Source: Phenylobacterium sp. SCN 70-31 (GTDB lineage Bacteria > Pseudomonadota > Alphaproteobacteria > Caulobacterales > Caulobacteraceae). Taken from it: a stretch of 64,000 bases of DNA. Of the stretch, positions 8,995 to 16,813 are shown piece after piece. The notes below the pieces were generated by a model, which saw nothing but the letters and a program-made list of their open reading frames with translations, had not been told where the DNA came from and made no database searches. How positions within the stretch are numbered: position 1 is the stretch's first letter; the number at the start of each line of letters is the position of its first letter. The DNA lies in assembly GCF_001724605.1 (NCBI RefSeq), contig NZ_MEEX01000013.1, forward strand, positions 62,001 through 126,000, read 5' to 3'. Made by a program: the position numbers and the translations under genes.

Positions 8995-10076
8995 TCTACG
9001 AATCCTACAAAGACGCCCGCGCCGCATTTCTCCAGGCCGCCCGAGACCGGTCCGCGGCGATTTCGGAACACACGCTCAGCGGGGCCAAGGGGCGCGAGGG
9101 CGAGGTGCTGGCCATGGATGTGGCCGTCATCGGCGAGTCCGCGGCGCCCAAGGCGCTTCTGGTCGTATCGGGCGAACATGGTCTTGAAGGCCTCCCGGGT
9201 TCGGGCGCGCAACTCGATCTTCTGCTGCGCATGCCGGACCCGCCAAGGGACACCAAGATCGTTCTGGTCCACGCCCTCAATCCCTGGGGCGTCTCTCACG
9301 GTTCGCGCGGCAACGAGGACAACGTCGACGTCAATCGCAACTTCGTGGACTTCGACGTCCCCTATGTCCGCAACGTCGCCTACGATGAGATCTTCCCGTT
9401 CATGTGTCCGCAGGACTGGACCGACGACGCCGTCGATCGCGCTGCGGCGAACGGCAAGCGCGTCCAGGACGAACATGGCGGCGCATTTCTCCTGACCGGA
9501 ATGACGGGAGGCCAGCGGCACGAGCCCACGGGCACGAACTACGGAGGCTCGGGGCCCAGCTGGACGCGCAGGACCCTTGAGCAGATCGTGGCCCAGCACC
9601 TGGCGTCCAGCGAGAAGGTGGCCTTCGTCGACTGGCACTCTGGCTTCGGCGCCTACGGCGAGCTGTTCCACCTGTGCACCCACGCCGAGGGCTCGGAGGC
9701 GCTGGATCGTGTCGCAACCTGGTGGGGCCGCGAAGCCGTCACCCGCAACGCCACGGCCTTCCAAGGCGCCGGCGGGGCGCTTCCGAACTGGCAGGGGATG
9801 TTCGCGACCTTCCTTCCGGGCCTGATTCCGAACGCCGCGGTCGCAGGCTCGGTGATCGAGTTCGGGACCTTCCCCAACACCGAGGTCCGCAGCGCGATCA
9901 TGATCGACCGGTTCCTGCGCTTCGGGCGCGAGAACCGCAGCTCGGTCTCGCGAGATGAGCTGCGCAGCCGGATGCTCAGCGGCTTTGCTCCTGTCGATCC
10001 GGCATGGCGCTCGGCGATCCTCACACGGGCCTTCGAGGCGCACCAAAAGGCGCTCGAGGGCCTGGCCGCCTGGTGA
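8991..10076 (+). CDS. DUF2817 family protein, M14-carboxypeptidase-like metallohydrolase
   Basis: A 361-residue predicted zinc hydrolase. Metal-site motifs in M14-like order: HGLE (His63, Glu66), NVDVNRNF (Asn115-Arg116 type substrate-carboxylate site), DWHSGFG (His216) and a late VIEFGTFP with the likely catalytic Glu. No signal peptide, so cytoplasmic. The start is TTG at 8991, supported by AGGGAGG at 8977-8983, and it overlaps the transporter stop (TTGA). The family is widespread but largely uncharacterised; the M14 fold implies hydrolysis of a C-terminal amide bond or an N-acyl amino acid. The next gene, an M81 metallopeptidase, begins 243 bases later in the same direction. Confidence 0.85.
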   Translation: MIYESYKDARAAFLQAARDRSAAISEHTLSGAKGREGEVLAMDVAVIGESAAPKALLVVSGEHGLEGLPGSGAQLDLLLRMPDPPRDTKIVLVHALNPWGVSHGSRGNEDNVDVNRNFVDFDVPYVRNVAYDEIFPFMCPQDWTDDAVDRAAANGKRVQDEHGGAFLLTGMTGGQRHEPTGTNYGGSGPSWTRRTLEQIVAQHLASSEKVAFVDWHSGFGAYGELFHLCTHAEGSEALDRVATWWGREAVTRNATAFQGAGGALPNWQGMFATFLPGLIPNAAVAGSVIEFGTFPNTEVRSAIMIDRFLRFGRENRSSVSRDELRSRMLSGFAPVDPAWRSAILTRAFEAHQKALEGLAAW

Positions 10077-10319
10077 GCCTCTTGCTGACGAGCCCTGGCT
10101 ACACGCGGCGATCGGGTGGCGAGCCTCTGAGGGTCAGCCTTCCGGCGCGTATGGCTTGAGCGAGCGCGTGCGAACGGCCTCAGCCGACGTCTTCCGCGAC
10201 CATTTTTCGAACTCGCCACGACCTACGCAGGCCATCCCGTGGCCAACCGTCATCCCGCGGGCGGGTTCCACGCCGCAGACGCGCTGACGCCATGACATGA
10301 TCACGAGAGATTCAGAACC

Positions 10320-11843
10320 ATGAAGCTGATGATCGCCGGTCTCCTGCATGAGACCAACACCTTCTCTCCGGTGGAGACTCCGCTCGCCCGGTTCTGTCCC
10401 AATGGCCGGGAACTCCTGCGAGGTGAGGAGGCGATCCGTCGCTATCGCGGCACGGAGAGCTGCGTCGGCGGCTTCATCGAGGTCGCCGAGGCGGCCAACG
10501 CCGAAATCGAGCTTCCCCTCGCCGCGCACGCCCCGCCGAGCGCCCCCGTAAACCGGGACGCCTTCGAGACCATGAGCGCGATGATCATCGACTGCCTCGA
10601 AGCCTCGCATTTCGACGGTCTCTTGCTGGCGTTGCACGGGGCGATGGTCGTGGACGGCTTCGATGACGGCGAGGGCGAGCTTCTGCGCCGGATCCGCGCC
10701 GTTCGTCCGGATGTGCCGATCGCGACGGCCCTCGACATGCACGCGAACATCTTCCCCGCCACGGTCGAGCTCGCGGACGTCACCAGCGGCTATCACCTCT
10801 ATCCGCACACCGACATGGCGGAGACCGCGCGCCGCGCCGGATCGATCCTCCTGGACAAGATCGCCGGCAAGGTGGTCCCGACGGTCGCTTGGGGGAGCGT
10901 GCCGATGCTGCCCCACACCATGCGGCAAGGCACCCACGAGTGGCCGAACCGGGAGCTACAGGGCCTGGCCGCGTCCTGGGAAACGGAAGGCCGGGCCCTC
11001 TCGGCGAGCGTGTTCACCGGCTTCAACCTCGCCGATGTCAGCCATGCGGGTCTGAGCGCGGTCGTGGTCACCGACGGCGATCAGGCGGCGGCCCAGGCGA
11101 TGGTCGAGGACCTGCTCGACAGGGCGTGGGCGGCGCGAGACGACTTCCGCTACGTGCCGGAGCCTTTGGCCGAGAGCATCGCCCGCGCGAAGCAGATGAC
11201 CGACCTCGACGGGCCGGTCTTCCTGATCGATCACTACGACAATTCCGCCTCCGGCGGCACGATGGACACGACCGCCGTGCTGGCGGAAATCCTGCGGCAG
11301 GAGCTCCAGGACGTCGCCTTCTTCGGCCTCTGCGATCCAGCCGCGGTCGAGGCGGCGATACAGGCCGGGGTCGGGGCGAAAATCGAACTCGAGGTCGGGG
11401 GACGGGCCAGCCTGCCGTCCCTCAATGCGCCGAATCCGCCTTTGAAGATCCGAGGCACGGTCAGGACGCTGTCGGACGGCCTGGTCGCCAGTCGCACCAA
11501 GGCCAGCTTCGGCGTCACGATGTCCATGGGCAAGGCGGCCGTCATCGACACGGGACGGGTCGAGGTCGTGCTCGTTTCGAAGCAGATCGAACCGTTCTCG
11601 ATCGATATGCTGACCGCGGTCGGCATTGATCCTCGCCGCCGCAGATATGTGGCGATCAAGAGCCGCCACCATTGGCGGGCCGACTTAGGGCCTTTGGCCG
11701 CCGCGATCATCGACTGCGCTGGCCTCGGGGTCTGCACCTCCGATTACACTCAGCTGAAGTTCCAGAAGCTGCAACGGCCGACATATCCGCTGGACGCGGA
11801 TGCGCGTCGTGACGGGCGCTCTGCAGCCGGAGCGACCGCGTGA
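10320..11843 (+). CDS. M81 family metallopeptidase (MlrC / microcystinase C-like)
   Basis: A 507-residue zinc metallohydrolase. The N-terminal M81 domain starts MIAGLLHETNTFSP (His10-Glu11), with LHGAM (His106), LDMHANI (Asp139, His141) and YPHTDM (His163); the C-terminal MlrC_C domain includes DNSASGGTMDTT and GVGAKIELEVGG. The D-x-H plus His 22 residues later matches the spacing I recall for MlrC, which cuts the linear tetrapeptide of microcystin and Adda-containing pieces. M81 proteins occur widely in bacteria that never see microcystin, so only metal-dependent amide hydrolysis is inferred. The last codons overlap the aminotransferase start (GTGA), so both are coupled. Confidence 0.9.
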   Translation: MKLMIAGLLHETNTFSPVETPLARFCPNGRELLRGEEAIRRYRGTESCVGGFIEVAEAANAEIELPLAAHAPPSAPVNRDAFETMSAMIIDCLEASHFDGLLLALHGAMVVDGFDDGEGELLRRIRAVRPDVPIATALDMHANIFPATVELADVTSGYHLYPHTDMAETARRAGSILLDKIAGKVVPTVAWGSVPMLPHTMRQGTHEWPNRELQGLAASWETEGRALSASVFTGFNLADVSHAGLSAVVVTDGDQAAAQAMVEDLLDRAWAARDDFRYVPEPLAESIARAKQMTDLDGPVFLIDHYDNSASGGTMDTTAVLAEILRQELQDVAFFGLCDPAAVEAAIQAGVGAKIELEVGGRASLPSLNAPNPPLKIRGTVRTLSDGLVASRTKASFGVTMSMGKAAVIDTGRVEVVLVSKQIEPFSIDMLTAVGIDPRRRRYVAIKSRHHWRADLGPLAAAIIDCAGLGVCTSDYTQLKFQKLQRPTYPLDADARRDGRSAAGATA

Positions 11844-13177
11844 CCCCGCCTTCGAACACAGGGCGTGTCGCGCTGGACAGCTTCTGGATGCCGTTCACGA
11901 GCAACCGGCAGTTCAAGGCCGCGCCGCGCCTGCTGAGCGCCGCCTCCGGCATGCGCTACGCCACACCCGATGGGCGCGAGGTCCTGGACGGAACGGCGGG
12001 CCTCTGGTGCGTGAACGCCGGACATGGCCGCCGCCAGATCGCGGAGGCCGTCGGCCGTCAGCTGATGGAGTGCGACTTCGCGCCATCGTTCCAGATGGGC
12101 CACCCGATCGCGTTCGAGACCGCCGAGCGGCTGGCCGCCATCGCGCCCGGTGGGCCCGCCGCCGGTCTCGACCGGGTCTTCTTCACCAACTCCGGCTCGG
12201 AGGCCGTCGACACCGCCCTGAAGATCGCCCTCGCGTATCAGAGGGCCATCGGGCAGGGGACGCGCACGCGCCTCATCGGCCGTGAGCGGGGCTACCACGG
12301 CGTGGGCTTCGGCGGCATCTCGGTGGGCGGTCTGGTGAACAACCGGCGGACGTTCCCGCTGCTGCCGGGCGCCGATCATCTGCGCCACACGCATGACCCC
12401 GGTCGCAACAGTTTCACGCGCGGCGAGCCGGCGCATGGCGCGGATCTGGCTGACGACCTGGAGGCGCTGGTGGCTCTGCACGGCGCCGAGACGATCGCGG
12501 CGGTCATCGTCGAGCCCGTTGCGGGCTCGACGGGCGTGCTGCCGCCTCCGGCCGGTTACCTGGCGCGGCTCCGAACCCTTTGCGACCGTCACGGGATCCT
12601 GCTGATCTTCGACGAGGTGATCACCGGGTTCGGCCGACTGGGGACGCCGTTCGCAGTGGACCGCTTTGGGGTGGTCCCGGACCTCGTCACGACCGCCAAG
12701 GGGCTGACCAACGGCGCCATTCCCATGGGCGCGGTGTTCGCGAGCCGAGCCGTCCACGACGCGCTCATGGTCGGACCCGGGGCGCAGATCGAACTTTTCC
12801 ATGGCTACACCTACTCGGGTCACCCCGCCGCCTGCGCCGCCGCGCTGGCCACCCTGGACATCTACCGGGAAGAGGGGTTGCTCAACCGGGCCAGCGATCT
12901 GGCCGGCGTCTGGGACGACGCCGTCCACAGCCTGCGCGGTCTGCCGCATGTATCCGACATCCGTACGATCGGCCTCGTGGCCGGGATCGACGTTGCGCCC
13001 CGGCCGAACGCCGCCGGCGCCCGCGCCTACGATGTCTTCGTGGATTGCTTCGAACGCGGGCTGCTGGTCCGCGTCACCGGCGACACCATCGCCCTGTCGC
13101 CACCGCTGATCATCGAGGCGGGCGACATCGGCGAGATCGTTTCGATCCTGTCCGACGCGCTGAAGCGGGTGGGCTGA
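11840..13177 (+). CDS. Class III omega-amino acid:pyruvate aminotransferase
   Basis: PLP-dependent class III transaminase, 445 residues, full length. Motifs: SNRQFKAAPRLL and DGTAGLWCVNAGHGR near the N-terminus (typical of beta-alanine/omega-amino acid:pyruvate transaminases), SGSEAVDTALK, GYHGVGFGG, DEV with Asp258 contacting the pyridine nitrogen, and the Schiff-base Lys287 in TTAKGLTNGAIPMG. It removes an amino group that is not alpha to a carboxylate (beta-amino acid, omega-amino acid or amine) with pyruvate as the usual acceptor. The GTG start at 11840 overlaps the M81 stop by four bases. Last gene of the run; a hairpin terminator follows about 100 bases downstream. It suggests that the island releases a beta- or omega-amino compound. 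Confidence 0.93.
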   Translation: MTPPSNTGRVALDSFWMPFTSNRQFKAAPRLLSAASGMRYATPDGREVLDGTAGLWCVNAGHGRRQIAEAVGRQLMECDFAPSFQMGHPIAFETAERLAAIAPGGPAAGLDRVFFTNSGSEAVDTALKIALAYQRAIGQGTRTRLIGRERGYHGVGFGGISVGGLVNNRRTFPLLPGADHLRHTHDPGRNSFTRGEPAHGADLADDLEALVALHGAETIAAVIVEPVAGSTGVLPPPAGYLARLRTLCDRHGILLIFDEVITGFGRLGTPFAVDRFGVVPDLVTTAKGLTNGAIPMGAVFASRAVHDALMVGPGAQIELFHGYTYSGHPAACAAALATLDIYREEGLLNRASDLAGVWDDAVHSLRGLPHVSDIRTIGLVAGIDVAPRPNAAGARAYDVFVDCFERGLLVRVTGDTIALSPPLIIEAGDIGEIVSILSDALKRVG

Positions 13178-13278
13178 CGAAGTCCGGTGCGAGCAACACG
13201 GCGTTCCCGCGCCGGGCCACGCGGGCGGCCCGCGGCCCATTGGCCTGGCCATCCACCTCCCCGTGGATCAGGCGAACT

Positions 13279-13313
13279 GCCTCCCGGCCGTTGGGTCGGG
13301 AGGCGCCTTTTCC
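13279..13313 (+). terminator. Rho-independent terminator after the aminotransferase operon
   Basis: Perfect 8-bp stem GCCTCCCG (13279-13286) / CGGGAGGC (13297-13304) with a 10-base loop, followed by GCCTTTTCC. It sits about 100 bases after the aminotransferase stop. A second weaker stem (ATCCAC/GTGGAT) lies just upstream near 13250-13268. Confidence 0.65.
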
Positions 13314-13429
13314 ATATTGCAGGCGCTCAATGCTGGAAGCGCGGATCTTGCGCCTCGACGCCTTCCTTCGCTTGTCCTGGCCTGGAGAGGTCGGCGATGG
13401 CGGGGGCGGACGGTCACGAGGACCCGGCC

Positions 13430-14257
13430 TCAGACGCCGCCGTTCTTGCGGACCAGCTTCTTCACGTCGGGATAGATCTCGTCGCCCCGCGGACCCTCGG
13501 ACTTCGACTTCACGATGGCGACGGTGATGGGGCCGCGCTTGGGGCCGCCCGCCTCGTAGCCGACGAAGCGGTAGCCCTCGGGCAGGTCCTGGCCGGTGTA
13601 GATGAACATGGCGCGCATGCCGCGCTTCTCGGGATTGAGCTGCTCGCCCCGCAGGCGCACGTCGCGGGGACCGACGCGGATGGTGGCGGCCTCGCCGTTG
13701 GCGTTCACGGTGATGGGGCCGACCTTGATGTTCGCGCTCTCGTCCTTGTCGTTCGCCACGATGCTGATGCCCGGCAGGTTGACGCGGGTGGTCCCTTTGT
13801 CGGAGCCCTGTTCGCCGTCGCGGCCGGCGACACGGACGCTGACTTCGACGCCGGCGCTCCGGGAGTCGGCCTCGGCCTCGGCCTGAGCTTTGCGGGCGGC
13901 GGAGGCGCCTTCGGCTGTGACGGCCTCGGCCTGGGCGGGGACAGGTTCCGCCGTCGTTCCGGAGATCGCTTCCGCGCTTGCGGCCGTCGCCGCCGTGCGG
14001 TCGGCCAGCAGGGTCTTTTCGATCGCGGCCAGGGTCTGGTCGACGCCGTTCGCCACCGGCACGAGCTGGAGCGTCACTTCGGCGCCTGTCGAGGTGGCGT
14101 AGGTGCAGGCCTTGCCGTCGGCCGAGGCCGAGGTGCGGGTCAGGTCGCCCTGGTTGGCAGGGCAGTCCAGCGCGGCGCGCGCAGCCGGAACCTGGGGCCC
14201 GCACGCGGCGGCGCCCAGCGCCAGGGCCGAGGCGGCGATCAGGGATAGCGGCTTCAT
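13430..14257 (-). CDS. Conserved hypothetical lipoprotein
   Basis: A 275-residue protein I do not recognise. Residues 1-19 are a lipoprotein signal with lipobox ALGAAAC (Cys19). A low-complexity Ala/Glu-rich stretch occupies about 85-140 (AARKAQAEAEADSR), followed by a more ordered C-terminal half with VNLPGISIVANDKDE, GPITVNANGEAATIRVGPRDV and MFIYTGQDLPEGYRFVGYE. The repeated short beta-like segments about I-V-A-N / T-V-N-A-N / T-I-R-V suggest a small beta structure. No enzyme motif is visible. Convergent with the aminotransferase operon and downstream of the MoxR-type ATPase on the same strand. Its translation start directly abuts a strong hairpin that covers the ribosome-binding site (see 14264-14299). 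Confidence 0.75.
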   Translation of the reverse strand: MKPLSLIAASALALGAAACGPQVPAARAALDCPANQGDLTRTSASADGKACTYATSTGAEVTLQLVPVANGVDQTLAAIEKTLLADRTAATAASAEAISGTTAEPVPAQAEAVTAEGASAARKAQAEAEADSRSAGVEVSVRVAGRDGEQGSDKGTTRVNLPGISIVANDKDESANIKVGPITVNANGEAATIRVGPRDVRLRGEQLNPEKRGMRAMFIYTGQDLPEGYRFVGYEAGGPKRGPITVAIVKSKSEGPRGDEIYPDVKKLVRKNGGV

Positions 14258-14263
14258 GAAAAA

Positions 14264-14299
14264 GGGCTCCGTCCGTTCCGTAGAACGTGAGCGGAGCCC
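14264..14299 (-). promoter_or_regulatory. Hairpin with UACG tetraloop, U-run and masked Shine-Dalgarno before the lipoprotein
   Basis: Read on the minus strand: GGGCTCCG, short internal loop, CGTTC, TACG tetraloop, GAACG, then CGGAGCCC followed by TTTTTC and the ATG at 14257. The 3' arm contains GGAG at proper spacing from the start codon, so the Shine-Dalgarno is paired with CTCC of the 5' arm. The same structure also looks like an intrinsic terminator (stem plus U5). Confidence 0.6.
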
Positions 14300-14357
14300 C
14301 TCGGAAAGGCGAGTGAATTCGCGGTAAGGCCTGGTTCCGGCCGGGCCTGCCGCCTGT

Positions 14358-14389
14358 CCAGGCCTATTGCTGGCCAGGCCTATTGCTGG
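14358..14389. repeat. Perfect 16-bp tandem duplication spanning the stop codon of the MoxR gene
   Basis: CCAGGCCTATTGCTGG occurs twice head to tail, at 14358-14373 and 14374-14389. The second copy holds the last codons and stop of the MoxR-type ATPase gene, the first copy repeats them just beyond the stop. This looks like a recent slippage duplication or a sequencing artefact. Confidence 0.85.
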
Positions 14390-15249
14390 CCGGGGCGGGC
14401 GGCGCCCTCGCGGCGGGCCAGGAAGGCCAGGCGCTCGAACAGATGCACGTCCTGTTCGTTCTTGAGCAGGGCGCCGTGCAGTGGCGGGATCAGCTTGGTG
14501 GGGTCCTTTTCGGCGAGCGCGTCGCCGTCGATGTCCTCGACCATCAGCAGCTTGAGCCAGTCGAGCAGTTCGGACGTGGAGGGTTTCTTCTTCAGGCCCG
14601 GCACCTTGCGCATGTCGTAGAAGATGCGCAGCGCCTCGGCGACCAGCTTCTGCTTGATCCCCGGGTAATGCACATCGACGATGGCCTGCATCGTCTCGGA
14701 ATCGGGGAAGCGGATGTAGTGGAAGAAGCAGCGACGCAGGAACGCGTCGGGAAGTTCCTTCTCGTTGTTGGACGTGATGATCACGATGGGGCGGACCGCC
14801 GCCTTGATGGTCTCGTTCGTCTCGTAGACGTAGAATTCCATCCGATCGAGTTCCTGGAGCAGGTCGTTCGGGAACTCGATGTCGGCCTTGTCGATCTCGT
14901 CGATCAGCAGAACGGGACGGCCGCCGTGCTCGAACGCCTCCCAGAGCTTGCCCTTCTTGATGTAGTTCTTGACGTCCTTGACCCGCTCGTCGCCGAGCTG
15001 GCTGTCGCGCAGGCGGGTGACGGCGTCGTACTCGTAGAGGCCCATGGTGGCCTTGGTGGTCGACTTGATGTGCCAGGTGATCAGCTCGGAGCCGAGCGCC
15101 TTGGCGATCTGTTCGGCGAGGACCGTCTTGCCGGTGCCCGGCTCACCCTTGATGAGGAGCGGACGCTCCAGGGCGATCGCGGCGTTCACCGCCACCTTGA
15201 GGTCTTCGGTGGCGACGTAGTCGTCCGTCCCTTCGAAACGCTGGCTCAT
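14380..15249 (-). CDS. MoxR-family AAA+ ATPase
   Basis: A 289-residue AAA+ ATPase of the MoxR group: Walker A GEPGTGKT (about residues 36-43), Walker B VLLIDEIDKAD (about 112-122), sensor region IVIITSNNEKELPDAFLRR with arginine fingers. MoxR proteins act as chaperones that mature or activate a partner protein, usually together with a von Willebrand factor A (CoxE/VWA) protein encoded next door. No VWA gene follows here: the downstream gene on this strand is the hypothetical lipoprotein. It starts at ATG 15249 and is divergent from the SpsF-like gene. The partner is therefore unknown; either it lies elsewhere or the lipoprotein is functionally linked. Confidence 0.92.
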   Translation of the reverse strand: MSQRFEGTDDYVATEDLKVAVNAAIALERPLLIKGEPGTGKTVLAEQIAKALGSELITWHIKSTTKATMGLYEYDAVTRLRDSQLGDERVKDVKNYIKKGKLWEAFEHGGRPVLLIDEIDKADIEFPNDLLQELDRMEFYVYETNETIKAAVRPIVIITSNNEKELPDAFLRRCFFHYIRFPDSETMQAIVDVHYPGIKQKLVAEALRIFYDMRKVPGLKKKPSTSELLDWLKLLMVEDIDGDALAEKDPTKLIPPLHGALLKNEQDVHLFERLAFLARREGAARPGQQ

Positions 15250-15476
15250 CTAGGCTCCCCGCGCGGGCGCCGGCCCGCATTCGAACAGTTGTTTGTCTGG
15301 CTCAGCCTATAGGGCCGCGCGCGAGGATCAAGCGCGTTCGCGCGGCGGGCGGGCGGATGTTGGCGCAGGGGCATCCGCCGGAGCGCCCGCGAGGGACGAT
15401 TCTGGACCACACTCTGGGCGGGACGGGGAATCGGGCGCACAAGGGAGCTGGGGCGCGCGGACGGAGGGCGAAACCC

Positions 15477-16178
15477 ATGATCCTGGCCGTGCTTCAGGCG
15501 CGGATGTCGTCGAGCCGATTGCCCGGCAAGGTGCTGGCGCCGGTGCTGGGCCAGCCGATGATCGCGCGGCAGGTCGAGCGGCTGCGCCGGGCGCGACGGA
15601 TCGACGAACTGGTGGTGGCGACCAGCGTCGAGCCCGGCGACGATCCCCTGGCGGCGGCCTGCGCGGACCTGGGCGTCACGGTGTTCCGCGGCGACCTCCA
15701 CGACGTGCTCTCGCGGTTCTGTGCGGTCCTGGAGGCCCGGCCCGAGGCCGCGGCGATGGTCCGGCTGACCGCCGACTGCCCGCTGACGGACTGGACGCTG
15801 ATCGACGCCCTGGTCGAACGCCATCTGGCCGAGGACGCCGATTACACCAGCAACAACCTGCCCGAACGCACCTGGCCGCACGGGCTGGACGCCGAGGTGG
15901 CGCGGCCGGCCGCGCTGCTGCGGGCCGGGCGCGAGGCGGCCGACCCCTACGAGCGCGAGCATGTGACGCCGTTCCTCTATCGCCGCCCGGGCGAGCATCG
16001 GCTGGCGGGGCTGCCGCGGGCCCCGTCGCTGACCCACCTGCGCTGGACGGTGGATTATCCGGAGGATCTGGCGTTCGTGCGGCGGGTCTATGCGCAGCTC
16101 TATCCGGCCAAGCCCGATTTCGGCACGGACGACATCCTGGCGCTGGCCGAGAACAGTTCGCGGGGCGGAGAGCCTTGA
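15477..16178 (+). CDS. SpsF-like cytidylyltransferase-family protein
   Basis: A 233-residue sugar nucleotidyltransferase-like protein of the SpsF / CMP-KDO-synthetase-related family. N-terminus ILAVLQARMSSSRLPGKVL is the nucleotide-binding signature, followed by VRLTADCPLTD and LRWTVDYPEDL. SpsF homologues activate or transfer a nonulosonic-type sugar in surface glycan and flagellin glycosylation pathways. The start at 15477 is set by GGAGGGCG just upstream and the canonical N-terminus; an in-frame ATG at 15357 would add 40 unrelated residues. It overlaps the GNAT gene by a TTGA and lies beside flmG and the flagellins, so a role in making the flagellin glycan is plausible but not shown. Confidence 0.85.
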   Translation: MILAVLQARMSSSRLPGKVLAPVLGQPMIARQVERLRRARRIDELVVATSVEPGDDPLAAACADLGVTVFRGDLHDVLSRFCAVLEARPEAAAMVRLTADCPLTDWTLIDALVERHLAEDADYTSNNLPERTWPHGLDAEVARPAALLRAGREAADPYEREHVTPFLYRRPGEHRLAGLPRAPSLTHLRWTVDYPEDLAFVRRVYAQLYPAKPDFGTDDILALAENSSRGGEP

Positions 16179-16654
16179 GCGCGGCGGGCCCCGAACCGGA
16201 GTCACCTGAACCGGCGGGCCATGAACCGGTCTCCGTGCGGCGGGCCACGGCGGCGGACGCGATGGACGTGCTGGCCTGGCGCAACGATCCGCACACGCGG
16301 GCCATGTCGCGCGACACCGGCGCGGTGGACGAGGCGGCGCACCTGGCCTGGTTCGCAGCGGCCTTGGCCGATCCGCGCCGGATGCTGCTGATCGGTGAGG
16401 CGGGCGGCGCGAAGGTGGGGATGGTGCGGTTCGATCATGCGGACGAGACCGAGGTCTCGATCAACCTTGCGCCGGAACAGCGGGGCCGGGGGCTGAGCCG
16501 GCCGCTACTGATGGCGGCGCTGGCCGAGGTGGGCGGCGAAGTCTGGGCCGAGGTGCGCGAGGCGAATGCGACCAGCGTGCGTCTCTTCGAGGGTGCGGGC
16601 TTCCAGCTTCAGGGTCGCCGGGACGACATCCGGCGATATCGGCGGCCGGGGTAG
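16175..16654 (+). CDS. GNAT N-acetyltransferase (PseH/FlmH-like candidate)
   Basis: A 159-residue GNAT-fold acetyltransferase. The core runs from VRRATAADAMDVLAWRNDPH through VGMVRFDH to the acetyl-CoA loop LAPEQRGRGLSRPLL and ends with NATSVRLFEGAGF. The W-R-N-D near the N-terminus is common in sugar-amine acetyltransferases such as PseH. The TTG start at 16175 overlaps the SpsF-like stop (TTGA) and has GGCGGAGAG upstream, so the pair is translationally coupled. Together with the neighbouring nucleotidyltransferase it could N-acetylate an amino-sugar used to decorate flagellin. It might instead acetylate another small amine; sequence alone cannot decide. Confidence 0.82.
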   Translation: MSAAGPEPESPEPAGHEPVSVRRATAADAMDVLAWRNDPHTRAMSRDTGAVDEAAHLAWFAAALADPRRMLLIGEAGGAKVGMVRFDHADETEVSINLAPEQRGRGLSRPLLMAALAEVGGEVWAEVREANATSVRLFEGAGFQLQGRRDDIRRYRRPG

Positions 16655-16686
16655 GGGCCTCGCCCTCGGAGACGAGGACAAGGGAA

Positions 16687-16787
16687 GCGCGAACGAACGC
16701 GAAGACGGCGGCGCGAAAGTTGCGGAGCGTCGCGAGGCGGCAGGCCTCGCCTCCACATGTTCGCGTCTTTCCGCGTTCGTTCGCGGT
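16687..16787. repeat. Intergenic palindromic element between convergent genes
   Basis: Inverted arms share CGCGAACGAACGCG (left 16688-16701; right, reverse complement, 16772-16785), each followed inward by an AAGACG block. A smaller hairpin, GCGAGGC / GCCTCGC, lies between them around 16731-16750. The element fills the gap between the GNAT gene and flmG, which converge, and may serve both as bidirectional terminator and as a dispersed repeat. Confidence 0.7.
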
Positions 16788-16813
16788 TGAAATCCTGCGG
16801 CTGACGCCGCGCC

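Noticed and set aside
984..13177. A microcystin (mlr) degradation cluster
   Set aside because: Only the M81 gene resembles an mlr component clearly; no MlrA-type membrane protease or MlrB-type serine hydrolase cluster is recognisable. The broader amide-catabolism reading is kept as a finding.
13244..13272. Second hairpin (CCTG..ATCCAC/GTGGAT..CAGG) as a riboswitch
   Set aside because: Too short and located after the operon; more likely part of the termination region.
15357..15476. Longer N-terminus of the SpsF-like protein from ATG 15357
   Set aside because: Adds 40 residues unlike the family; a good ribosome-binding site and canonical start lie at 15477.
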